A stretch of 64,000 bases of DNA from Cryptomeria japonica. Taxonomy: Eukaryota > Streptophyta > Pinopsida > Cupressales > Cupressaceae. Location of the stretch: positions 875,879,594-875,943,593 of the forward strand of contig NC_081409.1 of the NCBI RefSeq assembly GCF_030272615.1. Reading direction: 5' to 3'. The position numbers and the translations under genes were made by a program. Below, one piece after another: positions 21,280-33,490 of this stretch. The notes beneath the pieces are model-generated. The model saw only the letters and a program-made list of their open reading frames with translations, made no database searches and was not told the origin of the DNA. Every line of letters starts with the position of its first letter. Position 1 is the first letter of the stretch.

Positions 21280-22666
21280 TGATGCTCTACAAAATGGACA
21301 AGGTTAGTCTGAGATAAATAACACACACACACAAGAAACTGTTAGTGTTAGTCAATCAAAAACTAATCTAAACAGGCATATCAAAAGAGATACTAAAATC
21401 ATGCTAATATATCTAACAAATGAAACAAAGATAATAAGGCATCTCCAAATGCCTCTTAGCATGCTCTTAGCTCCTTCTCCCTTGTTCCTCTCCTCTCCAA
21501 GTTCCAAAATAGTGTAGCTCTTAGCAGCTTTTTGCACTATGGATGCTTATGGAGGATTGAGATTTGAGTATTTTTGCTCTAAATGTAAAATGAAAAGCCA
21601 AAATACTAGATGATATTAAAATGATTGATTTTAACTCAAAACAACAAGATTTTAGTTTGCTTTGCTAAATGCTCTCTAAAATGCCTATAGGTTAAATGCA
21701 TACAAGTTTTCAGGATCTGGATTATGAAGAAATGGGCTCTATTTATAGGAAAAATGGAGCAATGGATGGTTGAGATTGAGTAATCTCAACAAGGGTCAGG
21801 ATTGAATAATTTCGAATCCATGTGAGGGTTTTCAACCCAATCGCAGGATGATAAGTGTCAATGTGAGATAGGTTGAGAGGAGAGGGAATAAGCATTAAAT
21901 GCTTGCCATGACTTTGGGAGTTAAAGTCAAGGTTGATTGAATGAATAAACTCTTTATTCAAAGAATGAAGCTTTTATCCAATGGATAAACTCTTGTGCAA
22001 AGGCAAGAAGGATAAATATGGTCAAAGCAATAAATGCTTGGGGGGACATGTCTGAAATAACCATAAATGGTTATGTAAGAGCCATAAATGGTCATGTAAG
22101 AGCCATTAGTGTTTTTTGAAGACTTTGGGGGTTAATTTGTTGAACACACAAAGCATTCAATGCTTTTCAAAGACTTTTGAAGTCTTTGAGAAGTGACTCC
22201 ATTTTGCTTAGGAATGTGACAATAATTAGGGGATGGATTAGGCTAATTAGGAAGGGGTTAGAAGAATCTAGAAGGGGATTAGATTTTGCAAGTAGATTTG
22301 GTGGGTGAGGGAAAATAGGATTTTATTAAAAATAAAAATTCATTTATTTCAATAAATGTGTGCAAGTTGCATTTGTAGGAAAATGCAAGTGGGGGGGATA
22401 ATGATTTAAATAAATGTTTTTATTTAATTTATTTAAAAGAGGAAAAGGGGATTTTAATTAAATAAATAGATTTTATTTATTTAATTGATTGTGAATTTGA
22501 TTTAATGAATTTAATTAAAATAAATTGAATAATTTATTTAATTAATAGGAGAATGTTTGGAGATGAATTAATTAAATATTAATTTAATTAACTGATGGCT
22601 AGGATTTTTAATCAAATAAATAGTGAATATTTATTTAATTAAGCAAGACAAATTTGTGTGACTATA
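21280..22666 (-). mobile_element. 5' LTR of gypsy element A
   Basis: 1387 bp, about 97 percent like 6645-8038 by eye, including the TATAAATAGA on the minus strand (about 21736-21745). The start has decayed from TGTAGTC to TATAGTC. High LTR similarity points to a fairly recent insertion in spite of the many coding stops. Confidence 0.92.
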
Positions 22667-22671
22667 GTATG

Positions 22672-23446
22672 TGTGTACAATATGGATTTTGCACATTCAA
22701 AAAGGCCAGCTGCCTAGAGCTCACTGCTCAATCACAAAATGAGAGTTAATCTAGCTACAATTGGATGGTTAAATCCAATGATAATGTATTGCACAAAATA
22801 GCATCTTCATATGCTAGATTCAGTACCAGTTTAATTTTGATTGCCTTCACAAAATCCTTCCTTCAACCTTCAAATGATGTCTATGTGTATAGCTCTACTT
22901 ATTTTTTGCATATACCTTATTGCAGTCCTTTTCGCATTCACCTATTAATCTCACAAATGAGATCTTACATTTATACCATAGCCTAAGACCAATTTGAATA
23001 GGTCAGCTCACTAAAAGATATTACAATAAAATTAATTACAAATAAATCAATATCTGATGCATGATGTCAACTCAATACATTTACAATAATAATAAATCAT
23101 CTCCATAACGTGTCGTGCTGATCTGGAATAGATATACCTATCGGTGCTTATCCTGGACCTATTTACCGGTAACAACAAAAATGCAAACCCGAATAAACAA
23201 ATAACCAAATCACCAAAACCAAGTGATCAAATAATGTCTTCGACATAACCAAGTAGTTTCCAAGTCATTCCAAGTGTCTGTGAACAATATAACTTGTCGA
23301 TGAACCAAATACCAGTGACTATGCATAAGTCTCTGACTTGCCGGTGAACATAACCAAAGATCTCCAAGTGCTGATAAGTGTTGACAAGTGATGACAAGTG
23401 TTGACATCAATGAAAAAATCATATCAACATATCCAAAATGCCAAAA
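22672..23446 (-). mobile_element. 3' LTR of C, second segment (LTR 5' end)
   Basis: Continues the C LTR from the GTATG duplication ('tgtgtacaatatgga') to about 23446. There the expected CCAACA end reads CCAAAA, a mutated LTR tip. Beyond it lies the purine tract. Confidence 0.9.
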
Positions 23447-23740
23447 ATCTGCCCCTTTGGCATTGATGGCAACACAAGATGGAAAAACCTTCAAAGTGCC
23501 AAAACAGAAATGTCAAAAACCAAAAACCAACAATCTCCCAAAGAGATCATTAACCAAAAATCAAAATACATAATATCTCTCCCCCTAGGAATAATCTCTC
23601 CCCAAAAGAAAAAGATAATGTGTTTTTCCATATCAATCTCTCCCCCTTTGACATAAAATGCCAAAGCAATACAAAACCAATTTCAAATACAAAATACCAA
23701 CTTATTATACCAACTACTTCCCCTGAGAAGTAGCTCTCCT
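23447..23740 (-). other. Polypurine-tract array of element C
   Basis: In the plus view: 'tctgcccctttggcattgat' next to the LTR, 'tctccccctagg' (about 23578), 'tctccccaaaag' and 'tctccccctttgac' (about 23637), and 'ttcccctgagaag' (about 23720). The first is the likely functional tract; the others are repeats of the same theme, as in G/H and L. Confidence 0.7.
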
Positions 23741-23807
23741 CATCAAAAGCCAGAATAAAGATTTCTCTGTTAATTATGTCAGTTGATGACAAACATCAAC
23801 TGTCTAA

Positions 23808-25600
23808 GTCTCTACCGGTGAGGGTAGGACTCCAAGTTGCTCTCTAAGATACTCAAATGTTTCCTTAGGCAAAAGCTTTGTAAAAATATCTGCAATCTAC
23901 TCTTTAGTATTCAGATAAACCAATTTCACTTCTTTTGCTTCAACATTCTCCTTTAGAAAATTGAATTTGATAGAAACATGTTTAGTATTAGAGTGAAAAA
24001 ATAGGTTCTTTGATATATCAATTGCTTCCATATTATCACAGTAGAAAGTTATAGGTTCCTTGCATTTTACCTTTATGTCCTTAAATATTTACTTGATCCA
24101 CAATACCTATCTACAATTAGTTGTTGCTGCAACATATTATGATTCAGTTGTTGATAGACTTGTACAACTCTGTTTCTTTCTCAACCATGAAACTAGTCTG
24201 CTACCAAGAAAAAATGCTCTGCCAGTGGTTCTTTTTCTATCATCCACATCTCTAGCCCAATTAGCATCTGTGTATGCACATAAATAAAAAATTTCATCTC
24301 TAGGATACCATAAACCAAGATTTGTAGTGCTTTGTAGGTACCAAAAAATACTTTTTACCGCTGATTCATGATTTTCTTTATGATTACTCTGAAATCTTGA
24401 AACAATACATACTGCATTCATAATATTAGTTCTTGTTTGTGTCAAATACAATAAACCTCCTGTCATAGACTTGTATCTAGCCGGATTAACAGGTGTAGAT
24501 TCATCCTTCAAAGATAATTTATCAGTTGTAGTCATAGGTGTGCTTGCCGGTTTACAATTTTCCATGACAAATTTCTTTTGTAATTCCTTCAAGTACTTAG
24601 ATTGACATAGGAATATACCTTTATCAATCTGTGAAATCTGCAATCCTAAAAGGAATTTTATCTCTCCAATCATAGACATTTCAAATTCTTGTTGCATTTT
24701 GTTAGAAAAGTCTTTACACAAACCATCTTCTCCTCCAAATATTATATCATCAACAAAAACTTCAATAACCAAGATGTCATCATTAGTCACTTTGTAGTAT
24801 AGATTGTTGTCAGCATTACCTTTAGTGTAGCCATGCTTCAAAAGATATGTGTCCAATCTAGCATACCAAGCTCTAGGAGCTTGTTTCAATCCATATAAAG
24901 CTTTACTTAACCTGCAAACCATGTCTTTGTTATCTGTCAAAGAAAATCCATCAGGTTATTCAATATAAACTTCTTCTTCAAGATCTCCATTCAAAAATGC
25001 ACATTTAACATCCATTTGATATACGTTGTAGTTCTTGTGTGCTGCAAAAGCCAATAAAAGTTTGACTGCCTCAATTCTAGCTACCGGTGCAAAGGTTTCA
25101 TTGTAATTAATTCCTTCTTTTTGTGAATATCTCTTACACACTAATCTTGCTTTGTTTCTGATTACCATACCATCTTCATTAATTTTATTTCTGAAACCAA
25201 TTTAGTTCCAGTTACATTTTTGTCTTTAGGCCGGGGAACTAATGACCAAGTGTTATTCCTTTCAATTTGTTCCAATTCATCTTCCATAGCTTTAATCCAA
25301 TATTTATCTTCACATGCCTCATTAATTGATGTAGGTTCAATTTGAGAAATAAGACATACCTCTTCATTTGCCAATCTTCCTCTAGTCATAACTCCTTGAA
25401 ATTTGTTTCCAATAATCTGATCTTCATAATAATTCAGTCTTACATACTGGGGTGTTTTTACTTGTTGTTGTTCTCCAGTGACTGTTGAATCTCCAGATGA
25501 TATTGGTGTCACTGGATCACCATTCTGTACCGGTGTATTCACAATAGGTTCATTTTTTATTATCTCTGTTACCGGTTCAGAGTTTGTGTACCTTTAATTT
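23808..25600 (-). pseudogene. Reverse transcriptase-RNase H of copia element C
   Basis: Reads [28 protein letters not shown] at 25140-25060 and [19 protein letters not shown], then after a stop [26 protein letters not shown]. The catalytic box is FVDDIIFGG (about 24760). RNase H follows with TPMTTTDKLS and DANWARDVDDRKRTTG up to LSTTES, then decays toward 23808. Breaks include the stop before 24940 and a shift at the 25162/25168 junction. It is closely colinear with D (31203-33009). Confidence 0.88.
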
Positions 25601-25608
25601 CCTTTAAA

Positions 25609-26850
25609 CTATTCATCAATCTTCATATTTGCACTCTCAACAATTTTCTGCAATCTCTTGTTAAAACATTTATATGCCTTGCTCTTATATGAATAACCAA
25701 GAAATATTCCTTCATCACTTCTAGGATCAAATTTTCCAATATACTCATCTCTTCTAATATAGCATTTACTTCCAAATATTCTAAAATATTTAAGAGTAGG
25801 AGTATTACCAAACCATAGTTCATGTGGGGTCTTACCGGTTTCACCTCTGATGTGAACTCTGTTGAATGTATAAACTGATGTATTCACCCCTTCTCTCCAG
25901 TATATATGAGGTAGATTTGCTTCAGATATCATACTTCTGGCTGCATCCAAGATATTTCTGTTTTTCCTTTCCGCAACTCCAATCTGCTAGGGTGTTCGAA
26001 GTGCTAATAACTGTCTTCTGATCCCATTCAATTCACAGAATGTATTAAATTCCTTAGATGTGAATTCACCTCCTTGATCTAATCTCAAACATTTGATTTT
26101 CTTGTTGGTTTCATTTTCTACCATCACCTTGAATAGTTTGAATTTCCCAAATGCTTCATATTTCTCGCTAAGAAAAGTAACCCATCACATTCTAGAATAG
26201 TCATCAATGATTAGCATAAAATACCTATCTCCTTGTATACTTCTAGTTCTTGTTGGACCATATAAATCAGTATGAATTAAATCAAGAACATTGTTAGACT
26301 TCTCCGGAATACTCTTGAAAGTTGCTCTAACTTGCTTTCCAAATTGACATTCCTTACATACCAGATTGTGAGGTTTAACAATCTTAGGTAAATCTCTAAT
26401 TGCCTTAGTAGTACTGATTTTCACAATGCAATCAAAATTTACATGACAAAGTCTCTCATGCCATAACCAACTTTCATCAATATGTGCAATCAAACATGCT
26501 TTCTCATTGTTGTTCAAATGAAAGATATTACCTCTAGTCTGATTACCGGTTGCAATTTCCAAACCAGTTCTGTTTAAGATTTTGCATTTACCATTCTTGA
26601 ATTGTAACTGAAATGATTTCTCAACTAATTGACCAACACTCAAAAGATTATGCTTCAAACCTTCAACATAGTAAACATTATCAGTATTGTGCTTACCATC
26701 AAAAGATATTGTGCCTTTTCCTTTGATCAAACAAGCTTTATCATCTCCAAATCTTACTAGACCTCCATTGTAATCTTGAAAGGTTAAGAATTTACTCTTA
26801 TCACCAGTCATATAATGTGAACATCTTGAATCAATAATCCATTCATCCTT
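25609..26850 (-). pseudogene. Protease and integrase of copia element C
   Basis: The protease starts near 26845 with WIIDSRCSHYMTGD: the catalytic Asp-Ser-Gly is Asp-Ser-Arg. NLLSVGQLVEKSFQLQF follows. The integrase zinc finger is HERLCHVNFDC...CKECQFGK; the first two catalytic acids are in DLIHTDLYGP and LRLDQGGEF. After a break near 26180 and a stop near 25988 the frame runs DAARSMISEANLPHIYWREG to 25609. The D copy (29964-31202) has the same Gly-to-Arg change. Confidence 0.88.
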
Positions 26851-27964
26851 ATCTTGAACTTTAGCTGCCAGGGCCTGCTCTACTGGTTGAACACTAGGTG
26901 TCAGTTGATCTTCTGTTATAGCAACAAAAGTCCATCCATTATCTGTCGGATCCTCATCAGAATCATCAGTGACTCCTTCATCAGCATAATAATAATCTCT
27001 GTCTCTATTCTTCCTAAACTTGTATTTCTGATAGTCAGGGTTAGGCTTATATGTTCTTTTAGCTTCTTCTCTTAATCTTGCATGTCTATTAGGACATCTA
27101 GAAGCCATATGACCAATCTTATTATAGTTAAAACATTTAAAGGGTGCTTTACCTTCATACTTACTTCCAATTGGACCTTTAGGCATTTTCCTTCCAAATA
27201 GTGCTTCAAGTTCTTCAAGTTCTTCATTTTCTCTCCTACTTTCTTCAAGTTCTCTTACATAGAAGGCTTTCCAATTAGATTTATCAAATAATGATGATGA
27301 TGTTGCAATTGATGATGATGCCTTAAAAGCTAGATCTGTCTTGATAGTAGTAACAGGACCAAATTCCTCAAGCTCAAAAGCTGAAAGTTTTCCAACCAAA
27401 GTGTCTCTAGATACTGATGCATTAGGCATTGTTCTCAATTCATTTATAGCAGTAAATTTCATTTTATATGCTGGTGGCAAAGCTCTTAATACTTTAGAAA
27501 CAATCTCATCTTTCACTTAAGGTTCCTCCACAACATTGTATACCCAAAACAATTTCATTTACTCTTTCCATAAAAGCAGAAATTCTTTCTTCTTCCATTT
27601 TCTAACTTTCATACCTAACCCAGAAGCATTCAAGTTTTGGAATTTTGACTGTGGAATCTCCTTCATTCAATGTTTCCAATTTGTCCCAAATAGCTTTAGC
27701 AGTAGATCTATCTGATAATCCCATGACTTGTTGATCTGACAATGCGCTCAAAAGTGCTTCTCTTGCTTTGCAATCATTTTCTTCATCTTTAGCCAAGTTA
27801 GGTGGATTAGGTTGACCTTGAGTAGAAGTAGTATAGCCATTCTTTGTAACATCTCATATGTCCTTTCCAATGCAATTCAAATGTGTCTCCATCCCAATCT
27901 TCCATATACCATAGTTAGTTCCATCAAGTTTTGGATTGTCCTTCCTAAAATATTTAGAAGACAT
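26851..27964 (-). pseudogene. Gag of copia element C
   Basis: The start at 27964 reads MSSKYFRKDNPKLDGTNYGIW; a Trp after GKDI is TGA (about 27856). A frame change near 27600-27530 separates 27796-27602 from the larger frame that opens at 27516 (MKDEIVSKVLRALPPAYKMKF). The zinc knuckle is CFNYNKIGHMASRC, with Tyr for the second Cys, as in D. The C-terminal end is acidic (DDSDEDPTDNG) and runs into the protease. Confidence 0.88.
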
Positions 27965-28006
27965 TGGATCTCCTCAAGCTGTTAAACTTCTGCAAAAAGA
28001 GGACTA

Positions 28007-28021
28007 GGCTCTGATACCAAA
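28007..28021 (-). other. Primer binding site of element C
   Basis: Minus strand 'tttggtatcagagcct', a full initiator-Met-type site, next to the 5' LTR. D has a one-base variant (tcaaagc). Confidence 0.9.
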
Positions 28022-29086
28022 TGTTAGGTCCCAGAGACAACTGAGTGGGGGGGGGGTGAATCAGTTGTCTAATAAATTCAACCAAAATTAACTTAACCAA
28101 AACTTAATGCTTAATACCGGTAAACCAAACTTTATACCGGTAGACAGTCTTAATAGTTAATTGCAGTACCGGTAAAGATTAATGCATGAAACAGAAAGAC
28201 AATAACATCCACAACACATAACACAAATATTTGTATGTGGAAACCCTATAAGGGGAAAAACCATGATGGGAAGCCTTACCCACAATCAAATGATACTGTT
28301 GCAGATAGTATGCGTGTACAATATGGATTCTGCACATGCAGAAAGGCCAGCTGCCTAGAGCTCACTGCTCAATCATAAAAAGAGAGTCACACTGACTATA
28401 ATTGGATGGTTAAATCCAATGATAATGTACTGCACAAAATAGCATCTTCATATGCTGGATTCAGTACCGGTTTAATTCTTATTGCTTTCACAAAATCCTT
28501 CCTTCTACCTTCAAATGATGTCTATGTGTATAGTTCTGCTTATTTTTGCATATACCTTATTACAATCCTTTTCGCATTCACCTATTAATCTCACAAATGA
28601 GATCTTACATTTATACCATAACCTAAAACCAAATTGAATAGGTCAGCTCACTAAAAGATATTACAATAAAATCAATTACAAATAAATCAATATCTGATAC
28701 ATGATGCCGGCTCAATGCATTTACAATAATAATAAATCATCTCCATAATGTGTTGTGCTGATCTGGAATAGATATACCTGTCGGTGCTTATCCTGGACCT
28801 ATTTGCCGATAACAGAAAATATGCAAACTTGAATAAACAAATAACCAAATCGCTAAAACTAAGTGATCAAATAATGTCTTCGACATAACCAAGTAGTTTC
28901 CAAGTCATTCCAAGTGCCGATGAACAATATAATCTGTCGGTGAACCAAATATCAGTGACTATGCATAAGTCTCTGACTTGTCGATGAACATAACCAAAGA
29001 TCTCCAAGTGCTGATAAGTGTTGACAAGTGATGACGAGTGTTGACATCAATGACAAAACCATATCAACATATCCAAAATGCCAACA
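28022..29086 (-). mobile_element. 5' LTR of copia element C
   Basis: 1065 bp, intact ends (TGTTGGCATTTTGG to CCTAACA on the minus strand). It is bounded on the right by the TTATC duplication and the resumed gag frame of D. Confidence 0.93.
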
Positions 29087-29985
29087 TTATCAGATCAGCA
29101 AGTCATGGGATTATCAGACAGATCTACTGCTAAAGTTATTTGGGACAAACTGGAATCATTGAATGAAGGAGATTCCATAGTCAAAATTGTAAAACGTGAA
29201 TGCTTCCGGGCCAGGTATGAAAGTCTGAAAATGGAAGAAGAAGAAAGAATTTCTACTTTTATGGAAAGAGTAAATGAAATTCTTTTGGGTATACAATGTT
29301 GTGGAGGAACCTTCAGTGAAGATGGGATTGTTTCTAAAGTTTTAAGAGCTTTGCCACTGGCATATGAAATGAAAGTTACTGCTATAAATGAATTGAGAAC
29401 AATGCCTAATGCATCAGTATCTAGAGACACTTTGGTTGGAAAACTTTCAACTTTTGAACTTGAGGAATTTGGTCATGTTACTACTATCAAGACAGATCTA
29501 GCTTTCAAGGCACCATCATCATCTGCAGAATCATCATAATCATCTGATAAATCTTATTTGAAAGACTTCTATGCAAGAGAACTTGAAGAAAGCAGGAGAG
29601 AAAATGAAGAACTTGAAGCACTCTTTGCAAGGAAAATGCCTAAAGGACCAATTGGAAGTAAGTATGAAGGTACATCATCCTTTAAATGTTTTAACTATAA
29701 TAAGATTGGTCATATGGCTTCTAGGTGTCCTGATAGACATCCAAGATAAAGAGAAGAAGCTAAAAGAACATATAAGTCTAACCCTGATTATCAAAAATAC
29801 AAGTTTAAGAAGAATATAGACAAATCTTGTTATTATGCTAATGAAGGAATTATTGATGATTCTGATGAGGATCCAACAAACAATGGATGGGCTTTTGTTG
29901 CTATAACAAAAGATCAACCGACACCTATTGTTCAACCGGTAGAGCAGGCCCTGGTAGCTAAAGTTGAAGATAAGGAATGAATGGA
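29087..29985 (+). pseudogene. Gag, second part (element D)
   Basis: Resumes with the duplicated TTATC then DQQVMGLSDRSTAKVIWDKLE. It contains the core FMERVNEILLGIQCCGG and VLRALPLAYEMKVTAINELR. Breaks: a TAA at 29537, another TAA after RHPR (29747), and a frame change around 29975 before the protease. Zinc knuckle CFNYNKIGHMASRC (Cys to Tyr at position 2). It encodes capsid/nucleocapsid functions in intact relatives. Confidence 0.88.
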
Positions 29986-31202
29986 TTATTGATTCAAGAT
30001 GTTCAAATCACATGACTGGTGATAAGAGTAAATTCTTAACCTTTCAGGAATACAATGGAGGTCTAGTAAGATTTGGAGATGATAAAGCTTGTTTGATCAA
30101 AGGAAAAGGCACTATATCTTTTGATGGTAAGCACAATACTGATAATGTTTACTATGTTGAAGGTTTGAAGCATAATCTTTTGAGTGTTGGTCAATTAGTT
30201 GAGAAAGGATTTCAGTTACAATTTAAGAATGGTAAATGCAAAATCTTAAACAGAACTGGTTTGGAAATTGCAACCGGTAATCAAACTAGAGGTAATATCT
30301 TTCATTTGAACAACAATGAGAAAGCATGTTTGATTGCACATATTGATGAAAGTTGGTTATGGCATAAGAGACTTTTTCATGTAAATTTTGATTGCATTGT
30401 GAAAATCAGTACTACTAAGGCGATAAGAGATTTACCTAAGATTGTTAAACCTCACAATCAAGTATGTAAGGAATGTCAATTTGGAAAGCAAGTTAGAGCA
30501 AATTTCAAGAGTATTCCAAAAAAGTCTAAAAATGTTCTTGATTTAATTCATATTGATTTATGTGGTCCAGCAAGAACTAGAAGTATACAAGGAGATAGGT
30601 ATTTTATGCTAATCATTGATGACTATTCTAGAATGTGTTGGGTTACTTTTCTCAGGGAGAAATCTGAAGCAATTGGGAAATTCAAACTATTCAAGGTTAT
30701 GGTAGAAAATGAAACCAGCAAGAAAATCAAATGTTTGAGATTAGATCAAGGAGGTGAATTCACATCTAAGGAATTTAATACATTATGTGAAGTGAATGGG
30801 ATCAAAAGACAGTTATCAGCACCCCGGACACCCCAACAGAATGGAGTTGTGGAAAGGAAAAACAAAACTATCTTGGATGCAGCCCGAAGTATGATATCAG
30901 AAGCAAATCTACCTCATATATACTGGAGAGAAGTGGTCAATACATTCAATAGAGTTCACATCAGAGGTGAAACTGGTAAGACCCCTCATGAACTATGGTT
31001 TGCTAATACTCCTACTCTTAAATATTTTAGAATATTTGGAAGTAAATGCTATATTAGAAGAGATGAGTATATTGGCAAATTTGATCCTAGAAGTGATGAA
31101 GGAATATTTCTTTGTTATTCATCTAAGAGCAAGGCATATAAATGTTTTAACAAGAGATTGCAGAAAATTGTTGAGAGTGCAAATGTGAAGATTGATGAAT
31201 AG
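29964..31202 (+). pseudogene. Protease-integrase of copia element D
   Basis: 412 open codons. Protease: WIIDSRCSNHMTGD (Gly to Arg in the catalytic triplet) and NLLSVGQLVEKGF. Integrase: zinc finger with HKRLFHVNFDC and CKECQFGK (His at the first site looks altered), catalytic residues in HIDLCGP, RLDQGGEF and the Glu of NGVVERKNKT; then the IFGSKCYIRRDE and GIFLCYSSKSKAYKCF elements. It ends at a TAG after KIDE at 31200, after which the same polyprotein continues. Confidence 0.9.
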
Positions 31203-32706
31203 TTTAAAAGAAATTTAAGGTACATAGACTCTGAACCGGCAATAGAGGTAATCACAAATGGACCTATTGTGAATACACCAGTACAGAATGGTGATTCAGT
31301 TACACCAACATCATCTGGAGATTCACCAGTCACCGAAGAACAACAACAAGTAAAAACACCCCGGTATGTAAGATTGAATCATTCTGAAGATCAGATAATT
31401 GGAAACAAATTTCAAGGAGTTATGACTAGAGGAAGATTGGCAAATGAAGAGGTATAACTTATTTCTCAAATTGAACCTACATCAATTAATAAGGCATGTG
31501 AAGATAAATATTGGATGAAAGCTATGGAAGATGAATTGGAACAAATTGAAAGGAATAACACTTGGTCATTAGTTCCCCGGCCTAAAGACAAAAATGTAAT
31601 TGGAACTAAATGGGTTTTTAAAAATAAACTTAATGAAGATGGTAAAGTAATCATAAAAAAAGCAAGATTAGTGTGTAAAGGATATTCACAGAAAGAAGGA
31701 ATCGATTACAATGAAACCTTTGCATCGGTAGCTAGGATTGAGGCAGTCAGACTTTTATTGGCTTTTGCAGCACACAAGAACTATAAAGTATATCAAATGG
31801 ATGTTAAATGTGCATTTCTGAATGGAGATCTTGAAGAAGAAGTTTATATTGAACAACCTGATGAAATTTCTTTGACAGATAACAAAGACATGGTTTGTAG
31901 GTTAAGGAAAGCTTTATATGGATTAAAACAAGCTCCTAGAGCTTGGTATGCTAGATTGGACAAATATCTTTTAAAGCTTGGTTACACTAAAGGTAATGCT
32001 GACAGCAATCTATACTACAAAGTGACTAATGATGATATCTTGGTTATTGAAGTTTTTGTTGATGATTTAATATTTGGAGGAGAAGATGGTTTGTGTAAAG
32101 ACTTTTCTAATAAAATGCAGCAAGAATTTGAAATGTCTAAGATTGGAGAGATAAAATTATTTTTAGGATTGCAGATTTCACAAACTGATAAAGGTATATT
32201 CCTATGTCAATCTAAGTACTTGAAGGAATTACTAAAGAAATTTGGCATGGAAAACTATAAACCGGTAAGCACACCTATGACTACAACTAATAAATTATCT
32301 TTGAAGGATGAATCAACACTTGTTAATCCGACTAGATACAAGTCTATGATAGGTGGTTTACTGTATTTGACACAAACAAGACCTGATATTATGAATGCAG
32401 TGTGTATTGTTTCAAGATTTCAGAGTAATCCTAATGAAAATCATGAATCAACAGTGAAAAGGATTTTCCAATACCTACATGGCACTACAAATCTTGGTTT
32501 ATGGTATCCTAGAGATGAAAATTTTGACATATGTGCATACACATATGCTAATTGGACAGGAGATGTGGATGAAAGAAAAAGCACCACTGACGGAGCATTT
32601 TTTCTTGGTAGCGGACTATTTTTCATGGTTGAGCAAGAAACAGAGTTGTACAAGTCTATCAACAGCGGAATCAGAATATGTTACAGTAGCAACTAACTAT
32701 ACATAG
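31203..32706 (+). pseudogene. Reverse transcriptase-RNase H of copia element D
   Basis: A linker (NTPVQNGDSVTPTSSGD) precedes a TAA after ANEEV (31455). The RT core is open from 31515: [12 protein letters not shown], the [21 protein letters not shown] motif, [35 protein letters not shown] and catalytic FVDDLIFGG (about 32055). The RNase H start TRPDIMNAV follows. A frameshift near 32605 moves the correct reading into another frame ([20 protein letters not shown]), which meets a TAG at 32704. RT is otherwise complete. Confidence 0.9.
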
Positions 32707-33009
32707 GTGTTATGGATCAAACAAATGTTGAAGGACATAAAGGTAATATGCAAGGAACCTATAACTATTTACTGTGGTAATATGGCTGCAATTGATATAT
32801 CAAAGAACCCAGTATTTCACTCTAAAACTAAACATGTTTCTATCAAATTCAATTTTCTAAAGGAGAATGTTGAAGCAAAAGAAGTGAAATTGGTTTATGT
32901 GAATACTAAAGAGCAGATTGCAGATATTTTTACAAAGCCTTTGCCTAAGGAGACTTTTGAATATCTCAAAGAGCAACTTGGAGTCCTATCCCCACCAGTA
33001 GAGACTTAG
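32707..33009 (+). pseudogene. RNase H C-terminus of element D
   Basis: The 100-codon tail LWIKQMLKDI, HVSIKFNFLKENVE and the common copia end IADIFTKPLPKETFEYLKEQLGV. It is in the frame of the preceding SLSTAES piece, separated by one TAG. The stop at 33009 is the natural end of the polyprotein. Confidence 0.88.
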
Positions 33010-33024
33010 ACATTTGATATTTGT

Positions 33025-33385
33025 CATCAACCAATAGAATTAACAAAGAAATCTTTTATTCTGACTTTGATGAGGAGAGCTACTTCTTAGGGGGGGTAGT
33101 TGGTATAATAAGTTGGTATTTTGTATTTGAAAGTGGTTTTTGTAATGCTTTGGCATTTGATGTCAAAGGGGGAGAAATATTATGGAAAACACATTATCCC
33201 TTGGGGGAGATATTGTTACTTTGGGGAGAGATTGTTGGAGAGATTGATTACTCTCTGTATCTGTATTTTCATTTCTGGTTAATGATCTCTTTGGGAGATT
33301 GTTGGTTTTTGGTTTTTGGCATTTCTATTTTGGCACTTTGATGGTTTTTCCATCTTGTGTTTCCATCAATGCCAAAGGCAGAGAT
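33025..33385 (+). other. Polypurine-tract array of element D
   Basis: Purine runs 'ttagggggggtagt' (about 33090), 'aaagggggagaaat' (about 33168), 'tgggggagat' and 'tggggagag' (about 33202-33230), then 'ccaaaggcagagat' adjoining the LTR at 33386. The last tract has a C-containing change relative to 'aaagggggaga' in L. No gene; the short open stretch here is incidental. Confidence 0.7.
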
Positions 33386-33490
33386 TGTTGGTATTTTGGA
33401 TATGTTGATATGGTTTTGTCATTGATGTCAACACCTATCATCACTTGTCAACACCTATCAGCACTTGGAGATTTCGGTTATGTTCATTGG
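33386..33490 (+). mobile_element. 3' LTR of D, first segment
   Basis: First 105 bp of the D LTR (TGTTGGTATTTTGGATATG...). It ends in ATTGG where element E is inserted; the LTR continues at 41299. Confidence 0.92.

Larger units (their letters stand above)
6645..22666 (-). mobile_element. Ty3/gypsy Tat-like element A (minus strand)
   Basis: LTRs at 6645-8038 (3') and 21280-22666 (5') are nearly identical; a perfect duplication GTATG flanks the element (6640-6644 and 22667-22671). Inside on the minus strand run a leader, gag, protease, a G-patch segment and an RT of the Tat type (DFRDLNKTYPKDDFPLPNID, YVDD). The rest of RNase H and all of the integrase are missing; LTR B (12373-13552) begins exactly where the RNase H frame is broken. 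The 8039-12372 part has no integrase, so it seems to be a B interior and an A tail joined by a deletion. Confidence 0.9.
6331..29086 (-). mobile_element. Copia element C (minus strand), same family as D, inserted in D gag
   Basis: Its 5' LTR is 28022-29086 and its 3' LTR is 6331-6644 plus 22672-23446. A perfect duplication TTATC occurs at 6326-6330 and 29087-29091, and joining the flanks restores the gag frame of D. The internal part (23447-28021) has the full copia order on the minus strand. Gypsy element A splits the 3' LTR. C and D are close relatives in head-to-head orientation. Confidence 0.93.
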
